Source of the DNA: Klenkia brasiliensis
GTDB lineage: Bacteria > Actinomycetota > Actinomycetes > Mycobacteriales > Geodermatophilaceae
Assembly (NCBI RefSeq): GCF_900100695.1
Contig: NZ_FNCF01000008.1
Coordinates: 1 to 64,000, forward strand
Length of the DNA stretch: 64,000 nucleotides
Direction of reading: 5' to 3'
Position numbers and translations under genes: made by a program. Below, in pieces: positions 40,301 through 48,935 of the stretch (positions are counted from its first letter, which is position 1; every line of letters starts with the position of its first letter). Under the pieces are notes generated by a model. The model saw nothing but the letters and a program-made list of their open reading frames with translations, did not search any database and had not been told where the DNA came from.

Positions 40301-41145
40301 GCGAGCAGATCGCCGGACGGAGCGGGTTCACCCCCGCCTACCTGGACCGGGTGGGGTCCTCGTTCACCGACTTCCTCGGCGCCACCGCGCCCGACCTGCT
40401 CCCCGGGCGGCGCCCGGTGCCTGCGGTGTCCGCGGCCGACCTCGCCCCGCACGGCACCACGATCGTGGCGGCGACGTTCGACGGCGGCGTCCTCATGGGC
40501 GGCGACCGCCGGGCCACGATGGGCAACCTGATCTCCAGCCGCGACATCGAGAAGGTCTACGCGGCCGACTCCTGGTCGGTCATCGGCATCGCCGGCGCTG
40601 CGGGCATCGCCATCGAGATGGTCCGGCTCTACCAGGTCGAGCTCGAGCACTACGAGAAGATCGAGGGGATGACCCTCTCCCTCGACGGGAAGGCCAACCG
40701 GCTCGCCGCGATGATCCGCGGCAACCTCGGCGCCGCCCTGCAGGGCCTGGCCGTCGTCCCGCTGTTCGCCGGGTACGACCTCGACGCCGCCGAGGGCGCC
40801 CGCGCGGGGCGCATCTTCAGCTACGACGTCACTGGCGGGAACTACGAGGAGCGCGGCTACGCCAGCGTGGGCTCCGGGTCGCTGTTCGCCCGTGGCTCCC
40901 TCAAGAAGACCTGGCGGCCCGGTCTGTCCGCCGAGGCGGCCACCCGCAGCCTTGTCGAGGCCCTCTACGACGCCGCCGACGACGACTCCGCCACCGGTGG
41001 CCCGGACGCCGTCCGCCGGCTCTACCCGATCGTCTACCGGGTCGACGCCGAGGGCGCCGTCCGGCTGCCCGACACCGAGGTGGCCGAGGTCGCCGCGGCC
41101 ATCACCGCCGACCGCTCCGCCGGCGCCGAGAGCCGGGAGGCCTGA
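40297..41145 (+). CDS. prcB: Proteasome subunit beta
   Basis: This 282-residue catalytic subunit forms the inner rings of the 20S proteasome. The propeptide is 53 residues ([20 protein letters not shown]) and is cut before Thr54 in [16 protein letters not shown], exposing the nucleophile. Later landmarks are [20 protein letters not shown] with the catalytic Asp/Lys neighbourhood and [19 protein letters not shown] 40297 has GGAGGAGG at 40282-40289 and overlaps the previous stop by GTGA. prcA follows after three bases. Confidence 0.98.
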   Translation: MSEQIAGRSGFTPAYLDRVGSSFTDFLGATAPDLLPGRRPVPAVSAADLAPHGTTIVAATFDGGVLMGGDRRATMGNLISSRDIEKVYAADSWSVIGIAGAAGIAIEMVRLYQVELEHYEKIEGMTLSLDGKANRLAAMIRGNLGAALQGLAVVPLFAGYDLDAAEGARAGRIFSYDVTGGNYEERGYASVGSGSLFARGSLKKTWRPGLSAEAATRSLVEALYDAADDDSATGGPDAVRRLYPIVYRVDAEGAVRLPDTEVAEVAAAITADRSAGAESREA

Positions 41146-41148
41146 GCC

Positions 41149-42003
41149 ATGACCATGCCGTACTACGCCTCCGCCGAGCAGGTCATGCGCGACCGCTCGG
41201 AGTACGCCCGCAAGGGCATCTCCCGCGGCCGCTCCGTCGTCGTCCTCACCTACGACGGCGGGGTGCTGCTCATCGCGGAGAACCCCAGCTCCACGCTGCA
41301 CAAGGTCGGCGAGATCTACGACCGCATCGGGTTCGCCGCCGTCGGCCGGTACTCCGAGTTCGAGAGCCTGCGGGTGGCCGGCGTCCGGCTGGCCGACGTC
41401 CGCGGCTACTCCTACAACCGTCGCGACGTCACCGGCCGCGTCGTGGCCAACGCCTACGCCCAGACCCTGGGCTCGATCTTCACCGAGCAGATGAAGCCCT
41501 TCGAGGTCGAGCTCTGCGTGGCCGAGGTCGGCGCCACCCCCGAGGCCGACCAGCTGTACCGGCTCACCTTCGACGGCTCCGTCGTCGACGAGCCCGACTT
41601 CGTGGTCATGGGCGGGCAGGCCGAGGCGGTCAGCGCGCACCTGCGCGAGCACTTCCGCGCCGGCCTGCCGCTGCGCGAGGCCCTCGAGGTCGGCGTCGCG
41701 GGGCTGTCGGCCGCCAGCGCCTCCACCCAGGCCAACGGCGGCGAGCACTCCACCCTGCCGGCCGAGCAGCTCGAGGTCGCCGTGCTGGACCGGGCCCGGC
41801 CCAAGCGCACCTTCCGCCGGATCACCGGCGCCGCGCTGCGCACCCTGCTCGGCGCCGACGCCCCCGCCGCCCCCGCGGCGGAGGAGACCCCGGCCCCGAC
41901 CGTCCCGACGGAGCCCGCACCCGGCACCCCGCCGGGCCTCGGCGACCCGGGCGCGCCGGACACCGCCGGCGGAGTCGACCCCGATCCCGGTACACCGGCC
42001 TAG
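41149..42003 (+). CDS. prcA: Proteasome subunit alpha
   Basis: This 284-residue subunit forms the outer gating rings of the 20S proteasome and docks the Mpa ATPase tail. It begins [23 protein letters not shown], the helix H0 region, and has [34 protein letters not shown] and [10 protein letters not shown]. The C-terminal ~45 residues after ALRTLLGAD are Pro/Ala-rich and likely disordered. ATG 41149 has GGGAGG at 41135-41140; ATG 41155 is two codons later. Its TAG stop is part of the pafA -10 box. Confidence 0.97.
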   Translation: MTMPYYASAEQVMRDRSEYARKGISRGRSVVVLTYDGGVLLIAENPSSTLHKVGEIYDRIGFAAVGRYSEFESLRVAGVRLADVRGYSYNRRDVTGRVVANAYAQTLGSIFTEQMKPFEVELCVAEVGATPEADQLYRLTFDGSVVDEPDFVVMGGQAEAVSAHLREHFRAGLPLREALEVGVAGLSAASASTQANGGEHSTLPAEQLEVAVLDRARPKRTFRRITGAALRTLLGADAPAAPAAEETPAPTVPTEPAPGTPPGLGDPGAPDTAGGVDPDPGTPA

Positions 42004-42006
42004 GCT
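42001..42006 (+). promoter_or_regulatory. Leaderless -10 box for pafA
   Basis: TAGGCT starts at the prcA stop codon and lies 7 bases before GTG 42014. Confidence 0.65.
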
Positions 42007-42013
42007 CGGTCCC

Positions 42014-43372
42014 GTGGACCGCAGGATCTTCGGCATCGAGACCGAGTACGGCGTCACGTGCACCTTCGAGGGCCAGCGCCGGCTCTCACCCGACGAGGTC
42101 GCCCGCTACCTGTTCCGCCGGGTGGTGTCGTGGGGCCGCAGCTCGAACGTGTTCCTGCGCAACGGCGCCCGGCTCTACCTGGACGTCGGCAGCCACCCCG
42201 AGTACGCCACCGCCGAGTGCGACGACCTGACCGAGCTGGTCGTCCACGACAAGGCGGGGGAGCGGATCCTCGAGGGCCTGCTCGTCGACGCCGAGCAGCG
42301 GCTGGCCGACGAGGGCGTCACCGGCGACATCTACCTGTTCAAGAACAACACCGACTCCGCCGGCAACAGCTACGGCTGCCACGAGAACTACCTGGTGGGC
42401 CGGCACGGCGAGTTCTCCCGGCTCGCCGACGTGCTCATCCCCTTCCTGGTCACCCGGCAGATCGTGGTGGGCGCCGGCAAGGTGCTGCAGACCCCCCGCG
42501 GCGCGGTCTACTGCGTCAGCCAGCGGGCCGAGCACATCTGGGAGGGCGTCTCGTCGGCGACCACCCGCTCGCGGCCGATCATCAACACCCGCGACGAGCC
42601 GCACGCCGACGCCGAGCGCTACCGCCGGCTGCACGTCATCGTCGGCGACTCGAACATGAGCGAGACCACCACGCTGCTCAAGGTGGCCGCCACCGACCTG
42701 GTCCTGCGCATGATCGAGGACGGCGTCCCGGTGCGGGACATGACGCTGGAGAACCCGATCCGGGCGATCCGCGAGATCAGCCACGACCTCACCGGCCGGC
42801 GCAAGGTCCGGTTGTCCAACGGCCGCGAGATGTCGGCGCTGGAGATCCAGACCGAGTACCACGACCGCGCCGCCGAGTACGTCGACCGCGAGGGCCTGGG
42901 CCCGGTGCACCGCCAGATGCTCGAGCTGTGGGGCCGCACCCTCAAGGCCGTCGACACCGGCGACCACTCGCTCATCGACCGCGAGGTCGACTGGGCCATC
43001 AAGCAGTCGATCATCGAGCGGTACCGCGCCAAGCACGACCTGTCGCTGTCCTCGGCCCGGGTCGCCCAGCTGGACCTCGCCTACCACGACATCCGCCGCG
43101 GCCGGGGTCTGTACTACCTGCTCGAGCGGGCCGGCCAGGTCGAGCGCGTCACCCACGACCCGCGGGTCTTCGAGGCCAAGAACGTGCCGCCGCAGACCAC
43201 CCGGGCGAAGCTGCGCGGGGAGTTCATCCGCAAGGCGCAGGACAAGCGCCGCGACTTCACCGTCGACTGGGTGCACCTCAAGCTGAACGACCAGGCGCAG
43301 CGCACCGTGCTGTGCAAGGACCCGTTCAAGTCCGTCGACGAGCGCGTCGAGAAGCTGATCAACTCGATGTGA
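42014..43372 (+). CDS. pafA: Pup ligase
   Basis: This 452-residue enzyme uses ATP to join the C-terminal Glu of Pup to substrate lysines. It is a homologue of Dop and the glutamine synthetase fold: [16 protein letters not shown] with the metal-binding Glu near residue 9, [40 protein letters not shown] and [19 protein letters not shown]. It lacks the Dop-specific loop after the first strand. GTG 42014 is set by the -10 box TAGGCT. The last 14 bases overlap the end of the convergent DUF3866 gene. Confidence 0.97.
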   Translation: MDRRIFGIETEYGVTCTFEGQRRLSPDEVARYLFRRVVSWGRSSNVFLRNGARLYLDVGSHPEYATAECDDLTELVVHDKAGERILEGLLVDAEQRLADEGVTGDIYLFKNNTDSAGNSYGCHENYLVGRHGEFSRLADVLIPFLVTRQIVVGAGKVLQTPRGAVYCVSQRAEHIWEGVSSATTRSRPIINTRDEPHADAERYRRLHVIVGDSNMSETTTLLKVAATDLVLRMIEDGVPVRDMTLENPIRAIREISHDLTGRRKVRLSNGREMSALEIQTEYHDRAAEYVDREGLGPVHRQMLELWGRTLKAVDTGDHSLIDREVDWAIKQSIIERYRAKHDLSLSSARVAQLDLAYHDIRRGRGLYYLLERAGQVERVTHDPRVFEAKNVPPQTTRAKLRGEFIRKAQDKRRDFTVDWVHLKLNDQAQRTVLCKDPFKSVDERVEKLINSM

Positions 43373-44462
43373 CGAGGTCGGCCGCGTACCGGCCGGCGCA
43401 GGCGGCGGCCAGGAAATAGGCGTGGTCGGCGTCCAGCCCGCGGCCCATCGTGGACAGCCCGACGGGCAGTGCGCGCAGCGCGTCGTCCAGACCCTCGACC
43501 TCGACCTCCACCACAGGGTTGCGGTCCGGCTGCCCGGCGAGGTCCTCGGCGACCTGCACCTCCAGCTCGTCGGACAGGCCCGAGGCGGGCACCGGCAGCG
43601 CCACCCCACCCAGGGCCACCCGGCCGAAGGCGGTCAACGAGTGGTGCGACACCCCGCGGTGCCGCGGCCGGGGATCGGCGTCGGAGATCCGCAGCGCCCC
43701 GACCGTCCGCCCGCCCAGCACGTGCGCGGCGTTGCACGCCTCGCCCGCGGCCACGCCGGAGAAGCCCCACGGCGTCCCGGTGCCGAGGTTCCCGGGCCCC
43801 TGGGCGACCACCGCGACGTCGGCCCGCAGCACGTGCCGGGCAGCCAGCAGCCCGGTGTGCACGGTGACGGCCTCCAGGTCGCCGCCGAACGCCTGCCCCA
43901 CGGTGACGACGCCGGCCAGCGACCCGGCCAGCCCGTCCAGCGTCCGGGAGAAGGCGGCCGGGAGCGCACCGCCGTCGGTCATCACGTAGACCACCCGCAG
44001 GTCCGCGTCGGTGGCGTGCACACCGGCCAGCACCGCCGGCAGCGCCGAGTGCAGGTCGGCCACCACCACCGGCATGCCCCCGACGTCCTCGGCCTCGGCG
44101 ATCACCGCGTGGTGCGGCGTGTCCTGCTCGTCCACGCCCTGCACGGTCACCTGCAGCCCGGTGTAGCGGCCCTTCACCAGGTGCCCGGGCCCGGTCGGGT
44201 CCGGGGGCAGCCGGTCGGGGACGGCGACCACCAGCGCGTAGCCGCCGGTGCCCAGCCGCTGCGCCCACGCGGTGGTGTTCAGCAGGACGGCGTCGCCCAC
44301 CTCGGGCGTCCCCACGACCGAGGGGTGCGCCAGGGCCCGCAGCTCGCCGTCCCCGGGCACGTCGACCTGCAGCTCCAGCGAGTCCCGCCAGGTCCGGCCC
44401 AGGGCGGTCACCGTCCCGCGCCGCCAGCGGATCCGGGACACGGGGACCTGGGGACTGCTCAC
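43359..44462 (-). CDS. DUF3866 family protein
   Basis: This 367-residue protein belongs to the DUF3866 family seen beside the pafABC genes in several actinobacteria. It shows [59 protein letters not shown] and [16 protein letters not shown]. The Gly-rich and His-rich segments look like an enzyme or nucleotide-binding protein, but no activity is known to me. GTG 44462 is chosen because TAGGTT lies 8 bases upstream; TTG 44471 is a longer option. It diverges from pafB. Confidence 0.88.
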   Translation of the reverse strand: MSSPQVPVSRIRWRRGTVTALGRTWRDSLELQVDVPGDGELRALAHPSVVGTPEVGDAVLLNTTAWAQRLGTGGYALVVAVPDRLPPDPTGPGHLVKGRYTGLQVTVQGVDEQDTPHHAVIAEAEDVGGMPVVVADLHSALPAVLAGVHATDADLRVVYVMTDGGALPAAFSRTLDGLAGSLAGVVTVGQAFGGDLEAVTVHTGLLAARHVLRADVAVVAQGPGNLGTGTPWGFSGVAAGEACNAAHVLGGRTVGALRISDADPRPRHRGVSHHSLTAFGRVALGGVALPVPASGLSDELEVQVAEDLAGQPDRNPVVEVEVEGLDDALRALPVGLSTMGRGLDADHAYFLAAACAGRYAADLVTSS

Positions 44463-44470
44463 CCGGCCCA

Positions 44471-44491
44471 ACCTAGGTCACGCACTAGCCT
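44471..44491. promoter_or_regulatory. Divergent leaderless promoters (DUF3866 and pafB)
   Basis: TAGGTT (minus, 44471-44476) lies 8 bases before the DUF3866 GTG and TAGCCT (plus, 44486-44491) lies 7 bases before the pafB GTG; the two -10 boxes are only 9 bases apart, so the promoters must compete. Confidence 0.68.
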
Positions 44492-44498
44492 GGGCACC

Positions 44499-45464
44499 GT
44501 GTCGGCCAAGCGTGCGGAGAGACTGGTCAACCTGGTCTTCGCCCTCCTCGGCACCCGCCAGTACGTGACCGCGGAGCGCATCCGCAGCATCGTCCCCGGC
44601 TACGAACCCGCCGACGGCACCGACCGCGCCGACGAGGCGTTCAAGCGCATGTTCGAGCGCGACAAGGCCGACCTGCGCGAGCTCGGCGTCCCCCTGGAGA
44701 CCGGCCGCACCAGCGTCTTCGACACCGAGGACGGCTACCGGATCGCCCGCTCGGAGTACGAGCTGCCCGAGATCACCCTGACCGGCGACGAGGCCGCCGC
44801 CGTCGGGCTGGCCCTGCGGCTGTGGCAGTCCGCGCAGCTGGGCTGGGCCGCGCAGGGCGCCCTGGTCAAGCTGCGGGCCGCCGGCGTCGACGTCGACGGC
44901 GCGGGCACCCTGCCCCTGCAGCCGCGGCTGGACGGCGGCGAGCCCGCCTTCGACGCCTGCTACACCGCCGCCCGCGACCGCCGGCTGCTCACCTTCACCT
45001 ACGCCCGCCCCGACGAGGACACCGGCGTCAAGCGCCGCGTGCAGCCCTGGGGCGTGGTGTCCTGGCACGGCCGCTGGTACCTGGTCGGCCACGACCTCGA
45101 CCGCGACGCACCCCGGGTGTTCCGGCTGTCCCGGATCAGCGGCACACCGCGGGCCAGCGGCCCGCCCGACGCCTTCACCCCGCCCGCCGACCTCGACCTG
45201 GCCGCCGTGGTGGCCCGCCAGGTCGGCCGGCCCGAGCAGGTCGTGGTGCTCACCGCCCGGCCGGGGACGGCGGTCGGGCTGCGCCGCCGGGCCACCGACC
45301 TGGGCCCGGACGATGCCGGGGACGACCGGCTGGAGCTGCGCACCACCGAGCCGTGGGCCCTGGCCGACGAGATCGCCGCGCACGGCCCCGACGTCCTGGT
45401 GGAGTCCCCGCCCGAGCTCCGGGCCGCGGTGCTCGAGCGGCTGACCCGGCTGGCCGCGTCGTGA
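44499..45464 (+). CDS. pafB: WYL-domain transcriptional regulator PafB
   Basis: This 321-residue DNA-binding protein works with PafC as an activator of DNA-damage genes in mycobacteria (RecA-independent response). It has an N-terminal winged helix (ERLVNLVFALLGTRQYVTAERI), a WYL domain (about 140-220; WGVVSWHGRWYLVGHDLDR) and the WCX C-terminal extension. GTG 44499 follows a leaderless -10 box. The stop TGA overlaps the pafC GTG. Despite the name, it is not required for pupylation. Confidence 0.95.
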   Translation: MSAKRAERLVNLVFALLGTRQYVTAERIRSIVPGYEPADGTDRADEAFKRMFERDKADLRELGVPLETGRTSVFDTEDGYRIARSEYELPEITLTGDEAAAVGLALRLWQSAQLGWAAQGALVKLRAAGVDVDGAGTLPLQPRLDGGEPAFDACYTAARDRRLLTFTYARPDEDTGVKRRVQPWGVVSWHGRWYLVGHDLDRDAPRVFRLSRISGTPRASGPPDAFTPPADLDLAAVVARQVGRPEQVVVLTARPGTAVGLRRRATDLGPDDAGDDRLELRTTEPWALADEIAAHGPDVLVESPPELRAAVLERLTRLAAS

Positions 45465-46420
45465 GCGCCCCCACCGACCGGATGACCCGGCTGCTGGCCC
45501 TGGTGCCCTACCTGGAGGCCCGGCCCGGCGGCGTCCTGATGGCCGACGCCGCGCGCGACTTCGGGGTCGGTGAGGCCCAGCTGCGCCGCGACCTGGAGCT
45601 GCTGTGGGTGTGCGGGCTGCCCGGCCACGGCCCCGGCGACCTGGTCGACCTCTCCTTCGAGGGCGACCGGGTGCGGGTCACCGACACCGCCGGGCTGGTG
45701 CGGCCGCTGCGGCTGGCCACGGACGAGGCGGTCGCCCTGGTCGTCGCGCTGCGCGCCCTGCTGGAGCTGCCGGGGCTGGCCGAGACCGACGCGGTCAGCC
45801 GGGCGCTGCTCAAGGTGTCCGCCGCGGCGGGGGAGCCGGCCGACCTCGCCGGTGCGGTGACCGTCAGCATCGACGCCCGCGAGCAGACCCTCGCCGTCGT
45901 CCGGCAGGCGCTGCAGGCCCACCGGGCGCTGCACCTGCACTACTACGTGCCCAGCCGGGACGAGCGCACCGAGCGCACCGTCGACCCCATGCGGCTGCTG
46001 CTGGTGGACGGCCACTGGTACCTGGAGGCCTGGTGCCGCCGGGTGGAGGGCACCCGGCTGTTCCGGCTGGACCGCATCGACGACCTCACCGTCCTCGACG
46101 AGCCCTCCGCGCCGCCGGAGCAGGCCACGCCGCGCGACCTGGACGACGGCCTCTACCAGCCCGCCGAGGACCAGCCGCGGGTCCGGCTGCGGCTGGACCG
46201 CAGCGCCCGGTGGGTGGCCGACTACTTCCCGGTGGAGGACGTCGTCCCCGTCGACGACCCGCCGGGCGGCCTGTCGGTCGCCGTCCGCACCGGCGACCCC
46301 GGCTGGGCCCGCCGCCTGGTGGCCTCGCTCGGCGGCGCCGCCCGGGTCGAGGACCCGCTGGGGCTGGCCGACGAGGTGCGCGCCGCGGCCCGTGCCGCGC
46401 TGGCCCGGTACAGCGACTGA
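45461..46420 (+). CDS. pafC: WYL-domain transcriptional regulator PafC
   Basis: This 319-residue partner of PafB has the same layout: winged helix (MTRLLALVPYLEARPGGVLM), WYL domain (DPMRLLLVDGHWYLEAWCRR) and WCX domain with RWVADYFPVEDVV. GTG 45461 overlaps the pafB stop by GTGA, giving equimolar synthesis of the heterodimer. Single-stranded DNA is the reported signal for related proteins. Confidence 0.95.
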   Translation: MSAPTDRMTRLLALVPYLEARPGGVLMADAARDFGVGEAQLRRDLELLWVCGLPGHGPGDLVDLSFEGDRVRVTDTAGLVRPLRLATDEAVALVVALRALLELPGLAETDAVSRALLKVSAAAGEPADLAGAVTVSIDAREQTLAVVRQALQAHRALHLHYYVPSRDERTERTVDPMRLLLVDGHWYLEAWCRRVEGTRLFRLDRIDDLTVLDEPSAPPEQATPRDLDDGLYQPAEDQPRVRLRLDRSARWVADYFPVEDVVPVDDPPGGLSVAVRTGDPGWARRLVASLGGAARVEDPLGLADEVRAAARAALARYSD

Positions 46421-46479
46421 ACCCAGGGTGCACAGTCACCGGACAGCCGCTGAACAGCCGTTGCGTCGGTGGCCCCGGC

Positions 46480-46485
46480 TATGGT
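46480..46485 (+). promoter_or_regulatory. Leaderless -10 box for small membrane protein
   Basis: TATGGT lies 7 bases before GTG 46493, which favours that start over ATG 46481 inside the box. Confidence 0.55.
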
Positions 46486-46492
46486 CGGTGGC

Positions 46493-46696
46493 GTGCTGCT
46501 GCTGATCGTGCTGCTCGTGGTCGTCGTGCTCGCCGTGGTCGTGCTGGGCGCGCTGGCGTACGGCCTGGTGGGCGCACTGGGCCGGCTGACCCGCGAGATG
46601 GCCGCCCTGCAGCGCGACGTGGCACCGGTCGCCGCGCAGCTGCAGCAGTCGCTCGTGGCCGCCGCGGCCTCCCGCGAGCGCACGCCCGACGCGTAA
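46493..46696 (+). CDS. Small single-span membrane protein
   Basis: This 67-residue protein has one long hydrophobic N-terminal helix (LLLIVLLVVVVLAVVVLG) and a soluble amphipathic helix (RLTREMAALQRDVAPVAAQL) likely to form a coiled coil. The layout (membrane anchor plus helix) resembles TatA/TatB, but there is no conserved FG hinge, so it is not called a Tat subunit. It lies directly before tatA. The function is unknown. Confidence 0.65.
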   Translation: MLLLIVLLVVVVLAVVVLGALAYGLVGALGRLTREMAALQRDVAPVAAQLQQSLVAAAASRERTPDA

Positions 46697-46736
46697 CCTC
46701 GACAGCGCGCCGGACCCACCGACCACGGAGAAGACG

Positions 46737-47084
46737 ATGAACCTCGGACCGCTCGAGATCGGCCTGATCATCCTGGCCGTGCTGCTGCTGTTCGGCTACA
46801 AGAAGCTGCCCGACGCCTCCCGCTCCCTGGGGCGCTCCATGCGCATCTTCAAGGGCGAGATGAAGGGCATGAAGGACGACGACGTGCGCGGCAAGGAGGA
46901 GGCCACCACCGTGCGCGGGCAGCTGGCCCCGCCCGCCGCGGCCAGCCCCACCGCCGGTGCCCCCGACTACGAGGCCGAGGCGCTCGCGGCGGAGGCCCGG
47001 GCCGCGGAGGCCCGCGCCGCCGAGGCCCGTGCCCGGGCCGACGCTGCCCGGTCGGGCGTGACCCCGGCCGACGGCACCCGCTGA
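46737..47084 (+). CDS. tatA: Sec-independent translocase subunit TatA
   Basis: This 115-residue protein forms the pore-like component of the twin-arginine export system. It has the short membrane helix (GPLEIGLIILAVLLLFGYKKLPD) with the FG hinge, an amphipathic helix (ASRSLGRSMRIFKGEMKGM) and a C-terminal tail with AEARAAEARAAEAR repeats. The ATG start has GGAGAAG upstream, and TAACCT at 46694-46699 may be its -10 box, giving a leader of about 35 bases. tatC follows after 13 bases. No tatB is visible here. Confidence 0.95.
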   Translation: MNLGPLEIGLIILAVLLLFGYKKLPDASRSLGRSMRIFKGEMKGMKDDDVRGKEEATTVRGQLAPPAAASPTAGAPDYEAEALAAEARAAEARAAEARARADAARSGVTPADGTR

Positions 47085-47097
47085 CCCGCACCCGCCC

Positions 47098-48021
47098 GTG
47101 AGCACCGCCGAGGCCGACCGGCCGCGCACCGGGCGGCGCCGCCGTCCGCCGCGCGACGAGGCGGCGACGATGACGCTGATCGCGCACCTCAAGGAGCTGC
47201 GCAACCGCATCGCCTTCGCCCTGCTGTTCATCCTCCTCGGCACGGCGGTCGCCTTCTGGTGGTACGACCACGGGCTGGGCCAGTTCATCCGGGCGCCCTA
47301 CTGCTCGATCCCGGCCGACAACCGCCTGTCGACCGGCATCTCCGGCGACGACTGCACCCTGCTGGTCACCGACGTGTTCGGCGGCGCCCTGATCCGGCTC
47401 AAGATCGCCTTCATCGCCGGCGTCGTGCTGTCCGCGCCGTTCTGGCTGTGGCAGATCTGGGCGTTCCTGACCCCCGGTCTGAAGACCAACGAGAAGCGCT
47501 ACGGCGTCTCCTTCGTCGCCGCGGCCAGCGCGTTGTTCGGTCTGGGCGCGGCGCTGGCCTACATCTCGCTCAAGGCCGGCCTGACGCTGCTGCTGGGCCT
47601 GGCCGGCGAGAACGTCACGATCGCCCTCACCGCGCAGGACTACATCGGGTTCGTCATCTCGATCCTGCTGGCCTTCGGGGTCTCCTTCGAGGTCCCCCTG
47701 GTCGCGGTCGCACTGAACCTGGTGGGCGTGCTGTCCTACGCGGCGCTGGCCAAGGCCCGCCGGTGGATCTTCTTCCTCACCATCGTGTTCGCCGCGTTCA
47801 TCACCCCGACGCAGGACCCGTTCACGATGCTGCTGATGGCGCTGCCGATGTGCGTGCTGTTCGAGGTCGCCATCCAGATCGCCCGGGTGGTCGACAAGCG
47901 CCGCGCCCGCCGCGACGGCACCGCGTTCTACGCCGGCCTCGACGACGACGAGGCCTCCCCGCTGGACGCCCGGCCCTCCGCGCTGGACACCCGGCCCACC
48001 CGCCTGGACGGGGACAGCTGA
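47098..48021 (+). CDS. tatC: Sec-independent translocase subunit TatC
   Basis: This 307-residue six-helix membrane protein is the receptor for twin-arginine signal peptides. Landmarks are MTLIAHLKELRNRIAFAL at the first helix, FWLWQIWAFLTPGLKTNEKRY, SFEVPLVAVALNLVGV and FAAFITPTQDPFTMLLMALP. The N-terminal basic stretch (RTGRRRRPPRDE) and acidic tail are cytoplasmic. GTG 47098 starts 13 bases after tatA. The TGA overlaps a CTG that is the likely start of the next gene. Confidence 0.96.
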   Translation: MSTAEADRPRTGRRRRPPRDEAATMTLIAHLKELRNRIAFALLFILLGTAVAFWWYDHGLGQFIRAPYCSIPADNRLSTGISGDDCTLLVTDVFGGALIRLKIAFIAGVVLSAPFWLWQIWAFLTPGLKTNEKRYGVSFVAAASALFGLGAALAYISLKAGLTLLLGLAGENVTIALTAQDYIGFVISILLAFGVSFEVPLVAVALNLVGVLSYAALAKARRWIFFLTIVFAAFITPTQDPFTMLLMALPMCVLFEVAIQIARVVDKRRARRDGTAFYAGLDDDEASPLDARPSALDTRPTRLDGDS

Positions 48022-48917
48022 CCCGGGTCGCCCTGCTGGTCGGCCCCTCGGCCGGCCGCGGCCGGGCCCGGGCCGCGGCGACCGCGGTCACCGACCGGCT
48101 CACCGCCGCCGGTCTGCAGGTGCAGGTCCTGCCCACCACCGACCGCAGCACCGCCGAGCGGTCCGTCCGCGAGGTCGCCCCGGACGTCGACGCGGTGGTC
48201 GCCCTGGGAGGGGACGGCGTCGCGCACGTCGCCGTGCAGGGCCTGGCGGGCGGCGGCACCCCGCTGGCGGTGCTGCCGGCCGGCACCGGCAACGACCTGG
48301 CCCTGGCGCTCGGCGTCCCGGCCGACCCGCTGGCCGCCGCCGACGCCGCCGCGGCCGACCTGCTCGCCGGCCGGGGCCGCCGGACGGACCTGGTGCGCAG
48401 CAGCTCCGACGGCGGGGAGCGCTGGTGGGCCACGGTGCTGTGCTGCGGCTTCGACTCCGCGGTCAGCGACCGCGTCGACCGGCTGCGCTGGCCCCGGGGG
48501 CGGCGCCGCTACGACCTGGCCATCGCCGTCGAGCTGGCCCGGCTGCGGCCCCGGCGGGTGCGGCTGACGCTGGACGGGCGGACGGACGAGCACGACGTCA
48601 CCCTCGTCGCCGTCGGCAACACCGGCTGGTACGGCGGGGGCCTGCGGATCTGCCCGGACGCCGACCCGGCCGACGGGTGGCTGGACGTCACCGTCGTCGG
48701 CCCGGTCAGCCGCCGGGAGCTGGTCCGCACCCGCCCCCGGCTGGCGGCCGGCACGCACACCTCCCACCCGGCCGTGCGGGTGCTGCGTGCCCGCGAGGTG
48801 GAGCTGGACGCCGTCGGCCTGAGCACCTGGGCCGATGGCGAGCCGGTCGGGCCGCTGCCGCAGCGGTGCACCGTCGTCCCGGCGGCCCTCACCGTGCTCG
48901 GCGCAGGGCGCCGCTGA
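48018..48917 (+). CDS. Diacylglycerol kinase-family lipid kinase
   Basis: This 299-residue kinase belongs to the DgkB/YegS family. The catalytic loop is VVALGGDGVAHVAVQGL near residues 60-76, with PLAVLPAGTGNDLALALG after it and WYGGGLRICPDADPADGWLDV in the second domain. It phosphorylates diacylglycerol or related lipids. No ATG, GTG or TTG start fits; CTG 48018, overlapping the tatC TGA with GGGGA upstream, is the best start, so translation depends on tatC. The same position in relatives is next to helY. Confidence 0.88.
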   Translation: MTRVALLVGPSAGRGRARAAATAVTDRLTAAGLQVQVLPTTDRSTAERSVREVAPDVDAVVALGGDGVAHVAVQGLAGGGTPLAVLPAGTGNDLALALGVPADPLAAADAAAADLLAGRGRRTDLVRSSSDGGERWWATVLCCGFDSAVSDRVDRLRWPRGRRRYDLAIAVELARLRPRRVRLTLDGRTDEHDVTLVAVGNTGWYGGGLRICPDADPADGWLDVTVVGPVSRRELVRTRPRLAAGTHTSHPAVRVLRAREVELDAVGLSTWADGEPVGPLPQRCTVVPAALTVLGAGRR

Positions 48918-48923
48918 CCCTTC

Positions 48924-48929
48924 TACGGT
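48924..48929 (+). promoter_or_regulatory. Leaderless -10 box for helY
   Basis: TACGGT lies 6 bases before ATG 48936. Confidence 0.55.
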
Positions 48930-48935
48930 GGGGGC

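Noticed and set aside
46493-46696. TatB identity for the small membrane protein before tatA
   Set aside because: It has the helix-plus-amphipathic layout but no FG hinge or TatB motifs, so only a generic membrane protein is called.
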